Source of the DNA: JAOUEA01 sp040882605 | GTDB lineage: Bacteria > Actinomycetota > UBA4738 > HRBIN12 | DNA length: 64,000 nucleotides | Reading direction: 5' to 3' | NCBI GenBank assembly: GCA_040882605.1 | Contig: JBBEAY010000002.1 | Location: 132,272 to 196,271 of the forward strand | Shown: piece by piece, positions 8,332 to 17,170 of the stretch | How the letters are laid out: every line of letters begins with the position of its first letter | Position numbering within the stretch: the stretch's first letter is position 1 | The notes under the pieces: model-generated | The model's database searches: none | The model's input: only the letters and a program-made list of their open reading frames with translations | What the model was told of the DNA's origin: nothing | Translations under genes and position numbers: made by a program

Positions 8332-9029
8332 CCGAGGTCGTCGTCGACGCCGAAGGGCAGGAAACCCGCGAGGTCAACCGGGCGATCAAGGCGGCGATCT
8401 CCGAGGGCGCGACCGAGATCCGCGTGGCGAACCCCGTCGGACGCCATGCGTTCGCGGTGGCGCTCGACGCACCCGGCGTGCACATCGTGTTCGACGGTCC
8501 CGCGGGCTGGTACACGGCCGGTATGAACGGCGGGCCGCACATCGAGGTACGAGGCAACGTCGGCTGGGGCCTCGCGGAGTGCATGATGCGTGGCACCGTC
8601 GACGTGCACGGACACGCCGGGTCGGGCACAGCCGCGTCGATCCGCGGTGGGTCGGTGTTCGTGGCGGGCGACACGGGGGCGCGAGCCGGCATCGCCATGA
8701 AGGGCGGCACGCTCGTCGTTGTCGGTGACGTCGGCTACATGACCGGGTTCATGATGCAGCTCGGCACGATCGTGGTCTGCGGCGACGCCGCCGACGGCCT
8801 CGGCGACTCGATGTACGAGGGCACGATCTACGTCGGCGGCTCGATCGCGTCGCGCGGCGCCGACGCCGAGATCGAGGAGATGACCGACGACGACGCGAAG
8901 GAGATCCGCGAGCTGCTGGCGCCCCGCGACATCGACGCGGACCCGGCTTCGTTCACCAAGGTGCGATCGGGACGCAAGCTGTGGAACTTCTCGACCAAGG
9001 AGCCGGAGCTGTGGAAGTCCGCCCTGTAG
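8319..9029 (+). CDS. mgsB: GXGXG-domain subunit of split glutamate synthase (MgsB-like)
   Basis: The 236-residue protein is built of repeated glycine-rich turns (GGPHIEVRGNVGWG, GGSVFVAGDTGARAG, GGTLVVVGDVGYM), the right-handed beta-helix found at the C-terminus of the glutamate synthase large subunit. In the split enzymes it is a structural and channel subunit between the amidotransferase and the FMN domain. The GTG at 8319 has an ideal AAGGAGGT site six bases upstream and overlaps the end of mgsA by 13 bases. A second GTG at 8328 forms GTGA with the mgsA stop and is a possible alternative. Confidence 0.82.
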   Translation: MAAVTEVVVDAEGQETREVNRAIKAAISEGATEIRVANPVGRHAFAVALDAPGVHIVFDGPAGWYTAGMNGGPHIEVRGNVGWGLAECMMRGTVDVHGHAGSGTAASIRGGSVFVAGDTGARAGIAMKGGTLVVVGDVGYMTGFMMQLGTIVVCGDAADGLGDSMYEGTIYVGGSIASRGADAEIEEMTDDDAKEIRELLAPRDIDADPASFTKVRSGRKLWNFSTKEPELWKSAL

Positions 9030-10429
9030 ACGACACCCCAGACGGCCCGACGCCCGCCGAGCTGATGGACCACCAGCGTGAGTCCCCGGTCTGGCCGCGC
9101 TCGGTGATCGATGAGATCCAGCTCAAGGCGCAGCTCGGCCGCTATCACATCCAGGGCTTCTCGATGCGCCGTAGCGGAGTGCCGACATTCGACGACCTCA
9201 CGTTCGTGCCCTGCACGCTCTCGCGTGTGCCGCTCGAGGGCTACCGCGAGAAGTGTTCGACCGAGGTTGAGCTCGGTGGGCGTCACGGTGCGACTCCGGT
9301 CGTGCTCGAACGGCCGATCTCGATCGCCGGCATGAGCTACGGGGCGCTCTCGGCCAACGCGAAGACCGCGCTCGGCCTCGCCGCCAAGCGGGCGGGTATC
9401 TCCACCACGACCGGCGACGGCGGCATGTGCCGCGAGGAGCGCGAGGCCGTCGACATGATGGTCTACCAGGTGCTGCCGTCGCGCTACGGGTTCGACCCCG
9501 CTCACCTGAAGCTCGCCCAGGCCGTGGAGATCGTGATCGGCCAGGGTGCGAAGCCTGGCACCGGCGGCCTGTTGCTCGGCTCGAAGGTCTCGCCCGTGAT
9601 CGCCGAGCAGCGCACCCTTCCGCTCGGCGTGGACCAGCGCTCACCTGTGCGTCACCCCGACTTCATCGGGCCCGACGACCTGCAGATCAAGATCGAGGAG
9701 ATCCGCGAGGCCACCGATTGGAAGGTGCCCATCTACGTCAAGATGGGCGCCTCCCGCGTCAACGACGACGTGAGGCTCGCCGTGAAGTCCGGCGCCGACG
9801 TGCTCGTGATCGACGGCATGGAAGGCGGCACCGGCGCGTCGCCCGATGTGTTGCTCGACCACACCGGCATCCCGACGCTCTCGGGGCTCTGCGAGGCGAT
9901 GCGGGCGCTCGACGACATGAAGGCGATCGGCGAGGTGCAGGTGATCGTGTCGGGCGGCATCAAGAACGGGGCCGACGCGGCGAAAGCCCTCGCGCTCGGC
10001 GCCGACGCCGTCTCGATCGGCACGGCTGCTCTCATCGCCTTGAACTGCAACGCCCCGATGTACGAGCAGGATTACGCCGCGCTCGGCGTCACCCCGGGAA
10101 CCTGTCATCACTGCCACACCGGCCGCTGTCCGGTGGGCATCACGACGCAGGACCCCGAGCTGATGGCGAGGCTCGAGACCGATGCTGCCGCCGACCGGGT
10201 CTTCAACTTCCTGCAGTCGATGACCATGGAGATGCAGATGTTCGCGCGGGCGTGCGGCAAGAACGCCGTGCACGACCTCGAGGCAGAGGACATGCGTTCC
10301 CTCACGCTGGAAGCCTCGCTGATCACGGGCATCCCGCTCGCGGGCACCGATTTCACCCTGCGCCCCGACGACATAGCGACGGCGGTCGCCGCTCGTCTCG
10401 GAGCGCGCGACGAAGGGTCGCACCCGTGA
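9011..10429 (+). CDS. mgsC: FMN/Fe-S glutamate synthase-like subunit (MgsC-like)
   Basis: The 472-residue protein matches the FMN-binding domain of glutamate synthase. It has GMSYGALSANAKTALGLAA, TGDGGM, KPGTGGLLLGSKV, the phosphate-binding VIDGMEGGTGASP and VSGGIKNGADAAKALALGAD. A cysteine cluster, CHHCHTGRCPVG, sits where the family binds a [3Fe-4S] centre. In N-methylglutamate synthase this subunit makes N-methylglutamate from a glutamate-family precursor carrying the methylamino group. The GTG at 9011 follows an AAGGAG site and overlaps mgsB by 19 bases; the next gene overlaps as GTGA. No gmaS gene is visible, so the precise donor is open. Confidence 0.85.
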   Translation: MEVRPVDDTPDGPTPAELMDHQRESPVWPRSVIDEIQLKAQLGRYHIQGFSMRRSGVPTFDDLTFVPCTLSRVPLEGYREKCSTEVELGGRHGATPVVLERPISIAGMSYGALSANAKTALGLAAKRAGISTTTGDGGMCREEREAVDMMVYQVLPSRYGFDPAHLKLAQAVEIVIGQGAKPGTGGLLLGSKVSPVIAEQRTLPLGVDQRSPVRHPDFIGPDDLQIKIEEIREATDWKVPIYVKMGASRVNDDVRLAVKSGADVLVIDGMEGGTGASPDVLLDHTGIPTLSGLCEAMRALDDMKAIGEVQVIVSGGIKNGADAAKALALGADAVSIGTAALIALNCNAPMYEQDYAALGVTPGTCHHCHTGRCPVGITTQDPELMARLETDAAADRVFNFLQSMTMEMQMFARACGKNAVHDLEAEDMRSLTLEASLITGIPLAGTDFTLRPDDIATAVAARLGARDEGSHP

Positions 10430-10755
10430 CGTTCGTGATCGACTGCCCCCACTGCGGCCCGCGCGAGGCGCTGGAGTTCGCTTACGGCGGTGAGACCACC
10501 AGCCGGGCGACCGAGGGCGCCGCCGAGCGCGAGTTCACCGACTACCTCTACTACCGCGAGAACGTGAACGGGTGGCAGACGGAGTGGTGGCTGCATCGCG
10601 ATGGCTGCCGAGCGTGGTTCCTCGCCGAGCGTCACACGTCGACGAACGATGTCCGCTCGACTTGGCTGCCAGGACAAGACCGAAACCCGCATGACCCGGC
10701 TGCGGTCACGCCGGGCGTCGCGGGCGAGCCCGGTGCCCCGGGGGTCATGGCATGA
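10426..10755 (+). CDS. soxD: Sarcosine oxidase delta-like subunit (MgdB/SoxD)
   Basis: The 109-residue protein has the zinc-binding signature of the delta subunit of heterotetrameric sarcosine oxidase: CPHCGPRE at the start, then WWLHRDGCRAWF. The central DYLYYRENVNGWQTEWW block is also characteristic. It is a small structural subunit that stabilises the complex. The Pro/Gly-rich tail after residue 90 is not conserved in the family as I know it. It starts with GTG overlapping the mgsC stop (GTGA) and ends with ATGA overlap into the alpha subunit. This places the Mgs-type and Sox-type enzymes in one translationally coupled operon. Confidence 0.85.
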   Translation: MTFVIDCPHCGPREALEFAYGGETTSRATEGAAEREFTDYLYYRENVNGWQTEWWLHRDGCRAWFLAERHTSTNDVRSTWLPGQDRNPHDPAAVTPGVAGEPGAPGVMA

Positions 10756-13583
10756 CCGAGCGGCTTCCCCAGCGCGAAGGCGAATCGATCCGGCGCGACA
10801 AACCGCTGCGTTTCACGCTCGACGGCCGGAAGATACCGGCCTTCGAGGGCGACACGGTCGGGTCGGCGCTCGCCGCCGCAGGTGTCGACATCACTGGGCG
10901 GTCGTTCAAGTACCACCGCCCGCGTGGGCTGTTCTGCATGACGGGGTCGTGTCCGAACTGCCTGATGCAGGTCGACGGCATCCCCAACGTGCGCACGTGC
11001 GATGAGCCCGCGCGCGACGGCATGAAGGTGAAGCGGCAGAACGCGTGGCCGTCGGTCGACCGCGACATCCACGGGTGGCTGAATCAGTTCTCGTTCATGA
11101 TGCCGCCCGGCTTCTACTACAAAGTGTTCCAACATCCTCGGTGGGCCTGGCCACTCGTCGAGCCCTTCATCCGCTCGAAGGCGGGGCTCGGCAAGGTGCC
11201 GCGCGAGGAAGACCACGAGCCGCGGGAGCGCATCACGTTGCACCCCGACGTGCTCGTGATCGGAGGCGGCGCAGCCGGGCTCGCCGCCGCCGCCGAAGCT
11301 GCAGGTGCCGGTCTCGATACGCTCGTGCTCGAACAGGAACCCGAAGCTGGCGGCTCGACGCGCCGTGGCTCGAGCGCGGCCGAGGGGGACGCGCTTCGCG
11401 CTGCGGCCGAGTCCGCCGGCGCCCGCATCCTCACGGGCACGGCAGCCTTCGGCATCTTCGAGGGTCCGCTCGTCGCCGCGGCGAGCCTGCGCGCCCTCTA
11501 CCGCGTTCGGCCCCGTCACCTCGTGGTGGCGACGGGGGGGATCGAGCAGCCGGCGGTCTTCCCGAACAACGACCTGCCCGGCATCATGCTGTCGTCGGCG
11601 GTAGAGCTGCTGGTGCACCGGTTCCGGGTCCTTCCGGGCCGTAACGCGGTCGTCATGACCTCGAGCGAGGCCGGTCACGAGACGGCTCGGACCCTCGTCG
11701 AGGCCGGTGCGAAGGTATCGGTGGTCGATCTGCGTGAGGACCCCCCCGCCGGTGTCGGCTATCGCGTGGCAGCCGGCAAGACTGTGCTCTCCGCGTCGGG
11801 GCGACGCCGCGTGACCGGCGTGACGATCGGCGCGCCCGGTGGGGACACCGGTTCGACGGTGGGCTGCGATCTGCTGGTGCTGGCCGGCTTCACCGCGCCG
11901 AGCACGAACCTGCTCTCGATGTCGGGCGCCGAGGTGGGTTTCGACGAGCACGCGCAGGCGTTCCTGCCCGAGCGCCTGCCCGATCGCGTCTACGCCGTCG
12001 GCGCTGTTGCAGGCGCGATCTCACACGAAGCCGCGGTCGCGCAGGGGCGCCTGGCCGGCCTCGAGATCGGCGTCGCCCAGGGCGCTCCGGCGCCGGGCGC
12101 CGCCGAGCGCATCGAGGCGCTGCGCGAAGCCGCTTCCGCCAAGGGCGACCGGGTGGTGCTACCCCCCGAGGTCGGTTCGGGTGACGGCAAACAGTTCGCC
12201 TGCATGTGCATGGACGTGACCGACAAGGAGCTGAAGAAGGCGGTCGCCGAAGGCTTCTCGTCGATGGAGCTGCTCAAGCGCTACACGACGATCACGATGG
12301 GCCCCTGCCAGGGGAAGGCGTGCATGGTTCCCTCGCAGCGACTCTGCGCCCGGGCCACAGGGTCGACCTTCGCCGAGACCAAGCGCACGACGTCGCGCCC
12401 GCCCTGGACCCCGGTCGAGTTGGGCACGCTTGCCGGCACACGCCGCACGCCGCGCAAGGAAACGACGATGCACGACCTGCATACCGACGCGGGCGCCGAC
12501 ATCATGTGGGCCGGCGACTGGCGTCGTCCTCATCACTTCACGACGCCCGAGGACGAGGTCCGCGCGGTCCGCAATGGGGTCGGCGTCATCGACGTCTCGA
12601 CGCTCGGCAAGTTCCGCATCGCCGGGCCGGGAGCGGTCGAGCTGCTCGAGCGCTTGTATCCGAACCGCTTCGCCGACCAGCCCGTCGGTCGTGTGCGGTA
12701 CGGGGTGATGTTGAACGACGAGGGAGTGATCGTCGATGACGGCGCCATAGTGCGTGTGGCCGACGACGAGTTCTTCGTGACCGTCACGAGCGGCAACACC
12801 GGGGCCCTCGAGCGCTGGATGACGTGGTGGCTGGCCGACTGGCAGCTCGACGTGCGGTTGCTGAACGTGACCGGGGCGTTCGCAACGGTCAACATCGCAG
12901 GCCCGAAGGCGCGCGAGGTCATGGTGCGCCTCACCGATGCCGACGTGTCGGCCGAGGCGCTCGCCTACCTCGGGTCGGCGCAGATCGACGTTGCCGGTGT
13001 GCCCGCCTTGGTGCTGCGCATCGGCTTCGTGGGCGAGCTCGGGTTCGAGATCCACTTCCCGTCGATGTACGGCGACGACGTCTGGGCCCGCATCATGGAA
13101 GCCGGCCAAGAGACCGGCCAAGAGACCGACGGCATCGTGGCGTTCGGCCTCGAGGCGCAGCGCATCCTGCGTCTGGAGAAGCAGCACATCCTGATCGGGC
13201 AGGACACCGACGCGGAATCCGACCCGTACGAGGTCGGCCTCGGTTGGATGGTCAAGGCCGATAAGCAGGACTTCCTCGGCAAGCGTTCGCTCGCCGACCT
13301 CGAAGCCGCCGGACCCGCAGAGAGGCTCGTCGGGTTCACGTGCGCCGGCTCGTGGCTGCCGCCCGAGGGCGCCTCGATCGTGCACGAAGGCATGTGGGTC
13401 GGAAGGGTGACGTCGGCTCGTCGCAGCGAGGCGGTCGGTTCGATCGTCGGTCTCGCCTGGGTGCCGGCCGGCTGGGCGATCGACGGCACACCGTTCGAGA
13501 TCCAGTTCGGGGCCGACTCAGCGCAGGGCCGGGTCGCGCTGGAGCCGTTCTATGACCCGCAGGGCCAAAGGCTCCGATCATGA
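10752..13583 (+). CDS. soxA: Sarcosine oxidase alpha-like / N-methylglutamate dehydrogenase large subunit with two extra Fe-S motifs
   Basis: The 943-residue subunit has four parts. Residues 15-95 are a ferredoxin-like domain with C62-x4-C67-x2-C70-x12-C83. About 165-470 is a dinucleotide-binding oxidoreductase core (GGGAAG at 171-176). About 480-530 is a BFD-like domain with C484-x-C486 and C519-x4-C524 (PCQGKAC). About 575-940 is a GcvT-like folate domain. The family oxidatively demethylates an N-methyl amino acid and passes the methylene group to tetrahydrofolate. In classical sarcosine oxidase alpha, as I recall it, the equivalents of both cysteine sets are lost (GSEEPNA in the first). 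The intact motifs suggest an enzyme that exports electrons, a dehydrogenase rather than an O2-using oxidase (inference). Confidence 0.85.
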   Translation: MTERLPQREGESIRRDKPLRFTLDGRKIPAFEGDTVGSALAAAGVDITGRSFKYHRPRGLFCMTGSCPNCLMQVDGIPNVRTCDEPARDGMKVKRQNAWPSVDRDIHGWLNQFSFMMPPGFYYKVFQHPRWAWPLVEPFIRSKAGLGKVPREEDHEPRERITLHPDVLVIGGGAAGLAAAAEAAGAGLDTLVLEQEPEAGGSTRRGSSAAEGDALRAAAESAGARILTGTAAFGIFEGPLVAAASLRALYRVRPRHLVVATGGIEQPAVFPNNDLPGIMLSSAVELLVHRFRVLPGRNAVVMTSSEAGHETARTLVEAGAKVSVVDLREDPPAGVGYRVAAGKTVLSASGRRRVTGVTIGAPGGDTGSTVGCDLLVLAGFTAPSTNLLSMSGAEVGFDEHAQAFLPERLPDRVYAVGAVAGAISHEAAVAQGRLAGLEIGVAQGAPAPGAAERIEALREAASAKGDRVVLPPEVGSGDGKQFACMCMDVTDKELKKAVAEGFSSMELLKRYTTITMGPCQGKACMVPSQRLCARATGSTFAETKRTTSRPPWTPVELGTLAGTRRTPRKETTMHDLHTDAGADIMWAGDWRRPHHFTTPEDEVRAVRNGVGVIDVSTLGKFRIAGPGAVELLERLYPNRFADQPVGRVRYGVMLNDEGVIVDDGAIVRVADDEFFVTVTSGNTGALERWMTWWLADWQLDVRLLNVTGAFATVNIAGPKAREVMVRLTDADVSAEALAYLGSAQIDVAGVPALVLRIGFVGELGFEIHFPSMYGDDVWARIMEAGQETGQETDGIVAFGLEAQRILRLEKQHILIGQDTDAESDPYEVGLGWMVKADKQDFLGKRSLADLEAAGPAERLVGFTCAGSWLPPEGASIVHEGMWVGRVTSARRSEAVGSIVGLAWVPAGWAIDGTPFEIQFGADSAQGRVALEPFYDPQGQRLRS

Positions 13584-14223
13584 GTGGGCTCCGGTCGTGA
13601 CCGGGCCGCTGCGACGCTCGCCGGCGGCCCGCTCGCACGAGCGGCTCGGCGCCACCTTCGAGATCGAAGAAAGCTGGTCCCTGCCGATGGCGTACGGCGA
13701 CGACGAGGCCGAGCGAGCGGCGATCCGTGACGCCGTCGCCGTCACCGACGTCACGCCGCGCGGCAAGATCGACGTGCGCGGCGACGTCGGCGCGGCGCTC
13801 GCGTCGGCCGGTGACGAGCTCGCGGCTCGCATCGCCCCCGAGTGGGCGCTGGTGCTGACACCTCCTGGAGGCGAGGACATCGTGCGGCCCAAGCTCGAGT
13901 CCTCGGCCGGCCCGCACGCGATGGTCACCGACGCGACCCATCTGTTCGCCGGCTACGCCCTGTGCGGTCCACTGCTGCCCGAGCTGCTCGCGCGCACGAG
14001 CTCATGGAACCCGGCGACGCTCGCGCCCGGGTCGGCCACCGGCGCACCGATCGCGGGTGTGCGTTCCATCATGGTGCGCCGCGACCTCGAGGTGCCCGTG
14101 CTCGAGGTTTACGTCGCGACCGAGCTCGCCCGCTACGTCTGGGAAACCCTGCACGATGTTGCGGCATCGCTCGGCGGCCGCGCGGCAGGTTGGCGCGCGC
14201 TCCGCGCGGAAGGGTGGTCGTAG
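13552..14223 (+). CDS. soxG: Sarcosine oxidase gamma-like subunit (MgdD/SoxG)
   Basis: The 223-residue protein is a degenerate GcvT-like fold that serves as the gamma subunit of heterotetrameric sarcosine oxidase. Recognisable are RDAVAVTDVTPRGKIDVRG, VTDATHLFAGYALCGP and the MVRRDLEVPVLEVYV strand typical of the C-terminus. It is the least conserved subunit of these complexes. The ATG at 13552 overlaps the alpha gene by 32 bases and follows GGAG by seven bases. A GTG at 13597 is an alternative start. It probably contacts the folate-binding half of the alpha subunit. Confidence 0.75.
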   Translation: MTRRAKGSDHEWAPVVTGPLRRSPAARSHERLGATFEIEESWSLPMAYGDDEAERAAIRDAVAVTDVTPRGKIDVRGDVGAALASAGDELAARIAPEWALVLTPPGGEDIVRPKLESSAGPHAMVTDATHLFAGYALCGPLLPELLARTSSWNPATLAPGSATGAPIAGVRSIMVRRDLEVPVLEVYVATELARYVWETLHDVAASLGGRAAGWRALRAEGWS

Positions 14224-15438
14224 GTGCATCCGATCAGGTACTTCAAACCCTGGCGCATGTGGCGCCAACACGAGCTGAAGAAGACCTACGATGTCGTGAT
14301 CGTCGGCGGCGGCGCCCATGGGCTCGCGATCGCGTACGAGCTCGCGAAGCGCGGTATCAAGAAGGTCGCGGTGCTCGAGAAGGACTACATCGGCGCCGGC
14401 GGCAGCGGGCGCAACACCACGATCATCCGCGCCAACTACCGAACGCCCGAAGGTGTCGCCTTCTACAAGGAGTCGCTGCGCCTCTACGAACAGCTCGCGC
14501 AAGAGCTCGACTACAACCTGATGTTGTCGCAGCAGGGTCACCTGACGCTTGCGCATGCAGAGCGAGCGGTGAACGTCGCGCACGAACGCGCCGAGGTGAA
14601 CCGCACCCTCGGTGTCGACTCCCGCGTGATCTACCCCGACGAGATCGGCAAGCTCTGCCCTGAGCTCGACCTGTCGCAGCGGCCGGCGTTCCCCATCATG
14701 GCGGCGCTCTATCACCCGCCGGGAGGGGTGCTGCGACACGACGCCGTAGTGTGGGCCTACGCGCGGCAGGCCGACCGCATGGGCGTCGAGATCCACCAGG
14801 ATACCGAGGTCACCGGCATCGAGGTCGACGGCGAAAAGGTGACCGGCGTTCGAACGAACCGGGGCGACATCTCAGCGCCGGTGGTGGTCTCGGCCACCGC
14901 CGGGTGGACGAGCGAGATCACCCGCATGGCGGGCGTGCAGGCGCCGATCACCACCCACCCACTGCAGGCGTTCGTGACCGAGCCTCTCAAGCCGTTCCTG
15001 CACGTGATCTTGGTCTCGGCGACGCTGCACGTCTACATCTCCCAGACCGACCGCGGCGAGGTTCTCATCGGTTCCGAGATCGAGCCGTACTCGTCGTACT
15101 CGCAGGGCTCGACGTTGAACTTCCTCGAGCAGACTGCGGAACATGTGCTCGAGATGCTGCCGATCCTCGGGCGGGTGCGGCTGATGCGCGCCTGGGGTGG
15201 GCTCTGCGACGTGACTCCTGACTACTCGCCGATCATGGGCGAGACCGAGGTAGAAGGTTTCCTGATCGACGGCGGGTGGGGCACATACGGGTTCAAGGCG
15301 ACCCCGATCTGCGGCGTGACGATGGCCGAGCTGATCGACACGGGCCGTGTGCCCGAGCTGATCGCGCCCTTCGCGATCTCACGCTTCCGCGATCGCGTGC
15401 TTGTGTCCGAGATCGCCGCCGCAGCCGTCTCGCACTGA
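14224..15438 (+). CDS. soxB: Sarcosine oxidase beta-like flavoprotein subunit (MgdA/SoxB)
   Basis: The 404-residue catalytic subunit is of the DAO/FAD-dependent oxidoreductase fold. The dinucleotide motif is VVIVGGGAHGLAIAYELAK, followed by NTTIIRANY. The RHDAVVWAYAR segment places a His at 172, equivalent to the residue that covalently carries FMN in heterotetrameric sarcosine oxidase (family knowledge). The C-terminal DGGWGTYGFKATP completes the flavin site. It oxidises the N-methyl group of sarcosine or, in the mgs context, probably N-methylglutamate. The GTG start follows the gamma stop with no gap. It closes the seven-gene operon. Confidence 0.88.
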   Translation: MHPIRYFKPWRMWRQHELKKTYDVVIVGGGAHGLAIAYELAKRGIKKVAVLEKDYIGAGGSGRNTTIIRANYRTPEGVAFYKESLRLYEQLAQELDYNLMLSQQGHLTLAHAERAVNVAHERAEVNRTLGVDSRVIYPDEIGKLCPELDLSQRPAFPIMAALYHPPGGVLRHDAVVWAYARQADRMGVEIHQDTEVTGIEVDGEKVTGVRTNRGDISAPVVVSATAGWTSEITRMAGVQAPITTHPLQAFVTEPLKPFLHVILVSATLHVYISQTDRGEVLIGSEIEPYSSYSQGSTLNFLEQTAEHVLEMLPILGRVRLMRAWGGLCDVTPDYSPIMGETEVEGFLIDGGWGTYGFKATPICGVTMAELIDTGRVPELIAPFAISRFRDRVLVSEIAAAAVSH

Positions 15439-15449
15439 GGACGAGCTCC

Positions 15450-15632
15450 TCACGGGGACTCAGGCAGCGTGTCTTCCTCGTTGTTGGGGCGTGTCTCGTC
15501 GTCGGAGAGCGTTTCGTCGTCGTGGGCCTCGATCAGGTGCTTGTGCAGATCCTCCTGTGTCGAGAACTCGCTCTGGCAGATGTGACAGGGCACCGGTGGT
15601 GCGTCGATCGCTTGCTCGTCCTGCTCGGTCAT
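15450..15632 (-). CDS. 60-residue C2H2 zinc-finger protein
   Basis: A very short acidic protein with one classical C2H2 finger: C16-x2-C19, then H-x4-H at the end of a helix (LHKHLIEAH). The tail is Asp/Glu-rich. The ribosome site is strong (GGAGGGAG about nine bases before the ATG). It lies convergent with soxB; the 12 bases between the stops are part of a small TGAGGA/TCCTCA hairpin. C2H2 fingers are uncommon in bacteria outside the Ros/MucR type, and this one lacks the Ros extensions. The function is unknown. Confidence 0.65.
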   Translation of the reverse strand: MTEQDEQAIDAPPVPCHICQSEFSTQEDLHKHLIEAHDDETLSDDETRPNNEEDTLPESP

Positions 15633-15720
15633 GGAGCGTCTCCCTCCTGCTCGCTGTTCCGATCAGCGATTGCCTACCCGCGTGTCGCGGAGTCAAACGG
15701 TGCGGCGGTAGCATCAACCG

Positions 15721-17157
15721 ATGCTGCCCCTCGATCCTGCGCCAGAGGACATGCGCGCGATGGGCCGGGCCGCGCTCGAGCACCTGATCGGGTTCATCGG
15801 CGGACTCGACGACGCGCCGGCCGACAACATCGAGGGATCGATGGAGCTCGCCCGAGCTCTTCGCGCCGCACCTCCCGAGCACGGCGACGATTTCGACGAG
15901 CTGATGGACGAGGTCCTCGAGGCGATGTCGAAGGCGCGTGAGTATGCCGGGCCCGGGTACCTCGCGTACATCCCGGGCGGTGGCCTCTTCACGTCAGCGT
16001 TGGGAGAGTTCGTGGCTCGCGGTTACAACCGGTTCGTGGGTCTGTGGCAGCAGGGACCGGCCGCGGTGGCGATCGAGGAGAACGTGACGCGGTGGCTCTG
16101 CGATCTTTTCGAGTACCCCGCCGGCGCCCAGGGTCTGCTCACGACCGGCGGCTCGCTCGCCAACCTGTCGGCGGTCGTCGCGGCGCGGCACACGAAGCTC
16201 GGTGAGGACTTCCGTGACGGCACCTACTACGTGAGCGAGCATGCCCACGCGAGCGTGACGAAGGCCGCGACGATCGCGGGTTTTTCCCGATCGAACCTGC
16301 GGATAGTGCCGACCGATGCCGAGCTGCGCCTCGCGCCTGAGGCGTTGGGGGCGGCCGTGGCCGAGGACCGGCGCGCGGGCATGCGCCCGTTCATGGTGGT
16401 GGCCTCGGCCGGCACCACGAACACGGGTGCGATCGATCCGCTCGACGACGTCGCCGACGTCGCAACCGCTGAGGGGCTCTGGATGCACGTCGACGCCGCT
16501 TACGGCGGGTTCTTCCAGCTCACCGACCGCGGCCGCTCGTGGTTCCGGGGCATCGAACGCAGCGACTCGGTCACGCTCGATCCGCACAAGGGCTTGTTCC
16601 TGCCCTACGGCACCGGAGCGCTCGTCGTGCGAGACGGCGAGGCGCTTCGCGACGCCCACTTCGAGGGAGCGGCGTACCTACAGGATCTGCCGCCCTCGGG
16701 CGAGCTTCCCAACTACTCCGAGCATTCGCTCGAGCTCTCGCGTGAGTTCCGTGGACTGCGCGTGTGGTTCCCGCTTCGCCTGCACGGTGTGGAAGCGTTC
16801 CGCCAAGCGCTCGACGAGAAGCTCGACCTGGCCGCGTATCTTGCGGACGCGTTCGAAGACGACCCGAACGTGGAGCTCTGCTGGCAACCGCAGCTCACGG
16901 TGGTGGCCTTTCGTCTTTCTAGCCGGCTGTCTGGCCGGCTGCCTGGCCGTTCGGTGGGCAACGGCGACTCCGAGCGCCAGAAGGCGTTCCTCGATCGCAT
17001 CAATGCGTCCAAGCGGGTGTTCCTGTCGAGCACGATGATCGACGGCGAATACGTGCTGCGCGCGTGCATCCTGTCGCACCGCACGCACAAGGATCGCATC
17101 GACGAGTGCATCGACATCGTGCGGAAAGCGGCGGTCGAGGTCGGCGGCGGGCGCTGA
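15721..17157 (+). CDS. PLP-dependent group II decarboxylase (aromatic amino acid/DOPA decarboxylase family)
   Basis: The 478-residue fold-type I enzyme has the family landmarks in order: GPGYLAYIPGGGLF (substrate lid), TTGGSLANLSAV (PLP phosphate contact), SEHAHASVTKAA (the His that stacks on PLP), HVDAAYGGF (Asp to pyridine N) and DPHKGLFLPYGTG with the Schiff-base Lys. It probably decarboxylates an aromatic or related amino acid, though this family also includes aldehyde-forming synthases. The ATG follows a TAGCAT box by six bases, so the mRNA is likely leaderless. A Gly/Leu-Ser-rich insertion near residues 400-415 (SRLSGRLPGRS) looks like a small repeat expansion. Confidence 0.85.
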   Translation: MLPLDPAPEDMRAMGRAALEHLIGFIGGLDDAPADNIEGSMELARALRAAPPEHGDDFDELMDEVLEAMSKAREYAGPGYLAYIPGGGLFTSALGEFVARGYNRFVGLWQQGPAAVAIEENVTRWLCDLFEYPAGAQGLLTTGGSLANLSAVVAARHTKLGEDFRDGTYYVSEHAHASVTKAATIAGFSRSNLRIVPTDAELRLAPEALGAAVAEDRRAGMRPFMVVASAGTTNTGAIDPLDDVADVATAEGLWMHVDAAYGGFFQLTDRGRSWFRGIERSDSVTLDPHKGLFLPYGTGALVVRDGEALRDAHFEGAAYLQDLPPSGELPNYSEHSLELSREFRGLRVWFPLRLHGVEAFRQALDEKLDLAAYLADAFEDDPNVELCWQPQLTVVAFRLSSRLSGRLPGRSVGNGDSERQKAFLDRINASKRVFLSSTMIDGEYVLRACILSHRTHKDRIDECIDIVRKAAVEVGGGR

Positions 17158-17170
17158 GGGAGCAGAAGCG

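Noticed and set aside
10426..15438. Simple annotation as classical sarcosine oxidase SoxBDAG
   Set aside because: The preceding mgsABC-like genes in the same operon and the intact Fe-S cysteines fit an N-methylglutamate-type dehydrogenase better, though the substrate is not proven.
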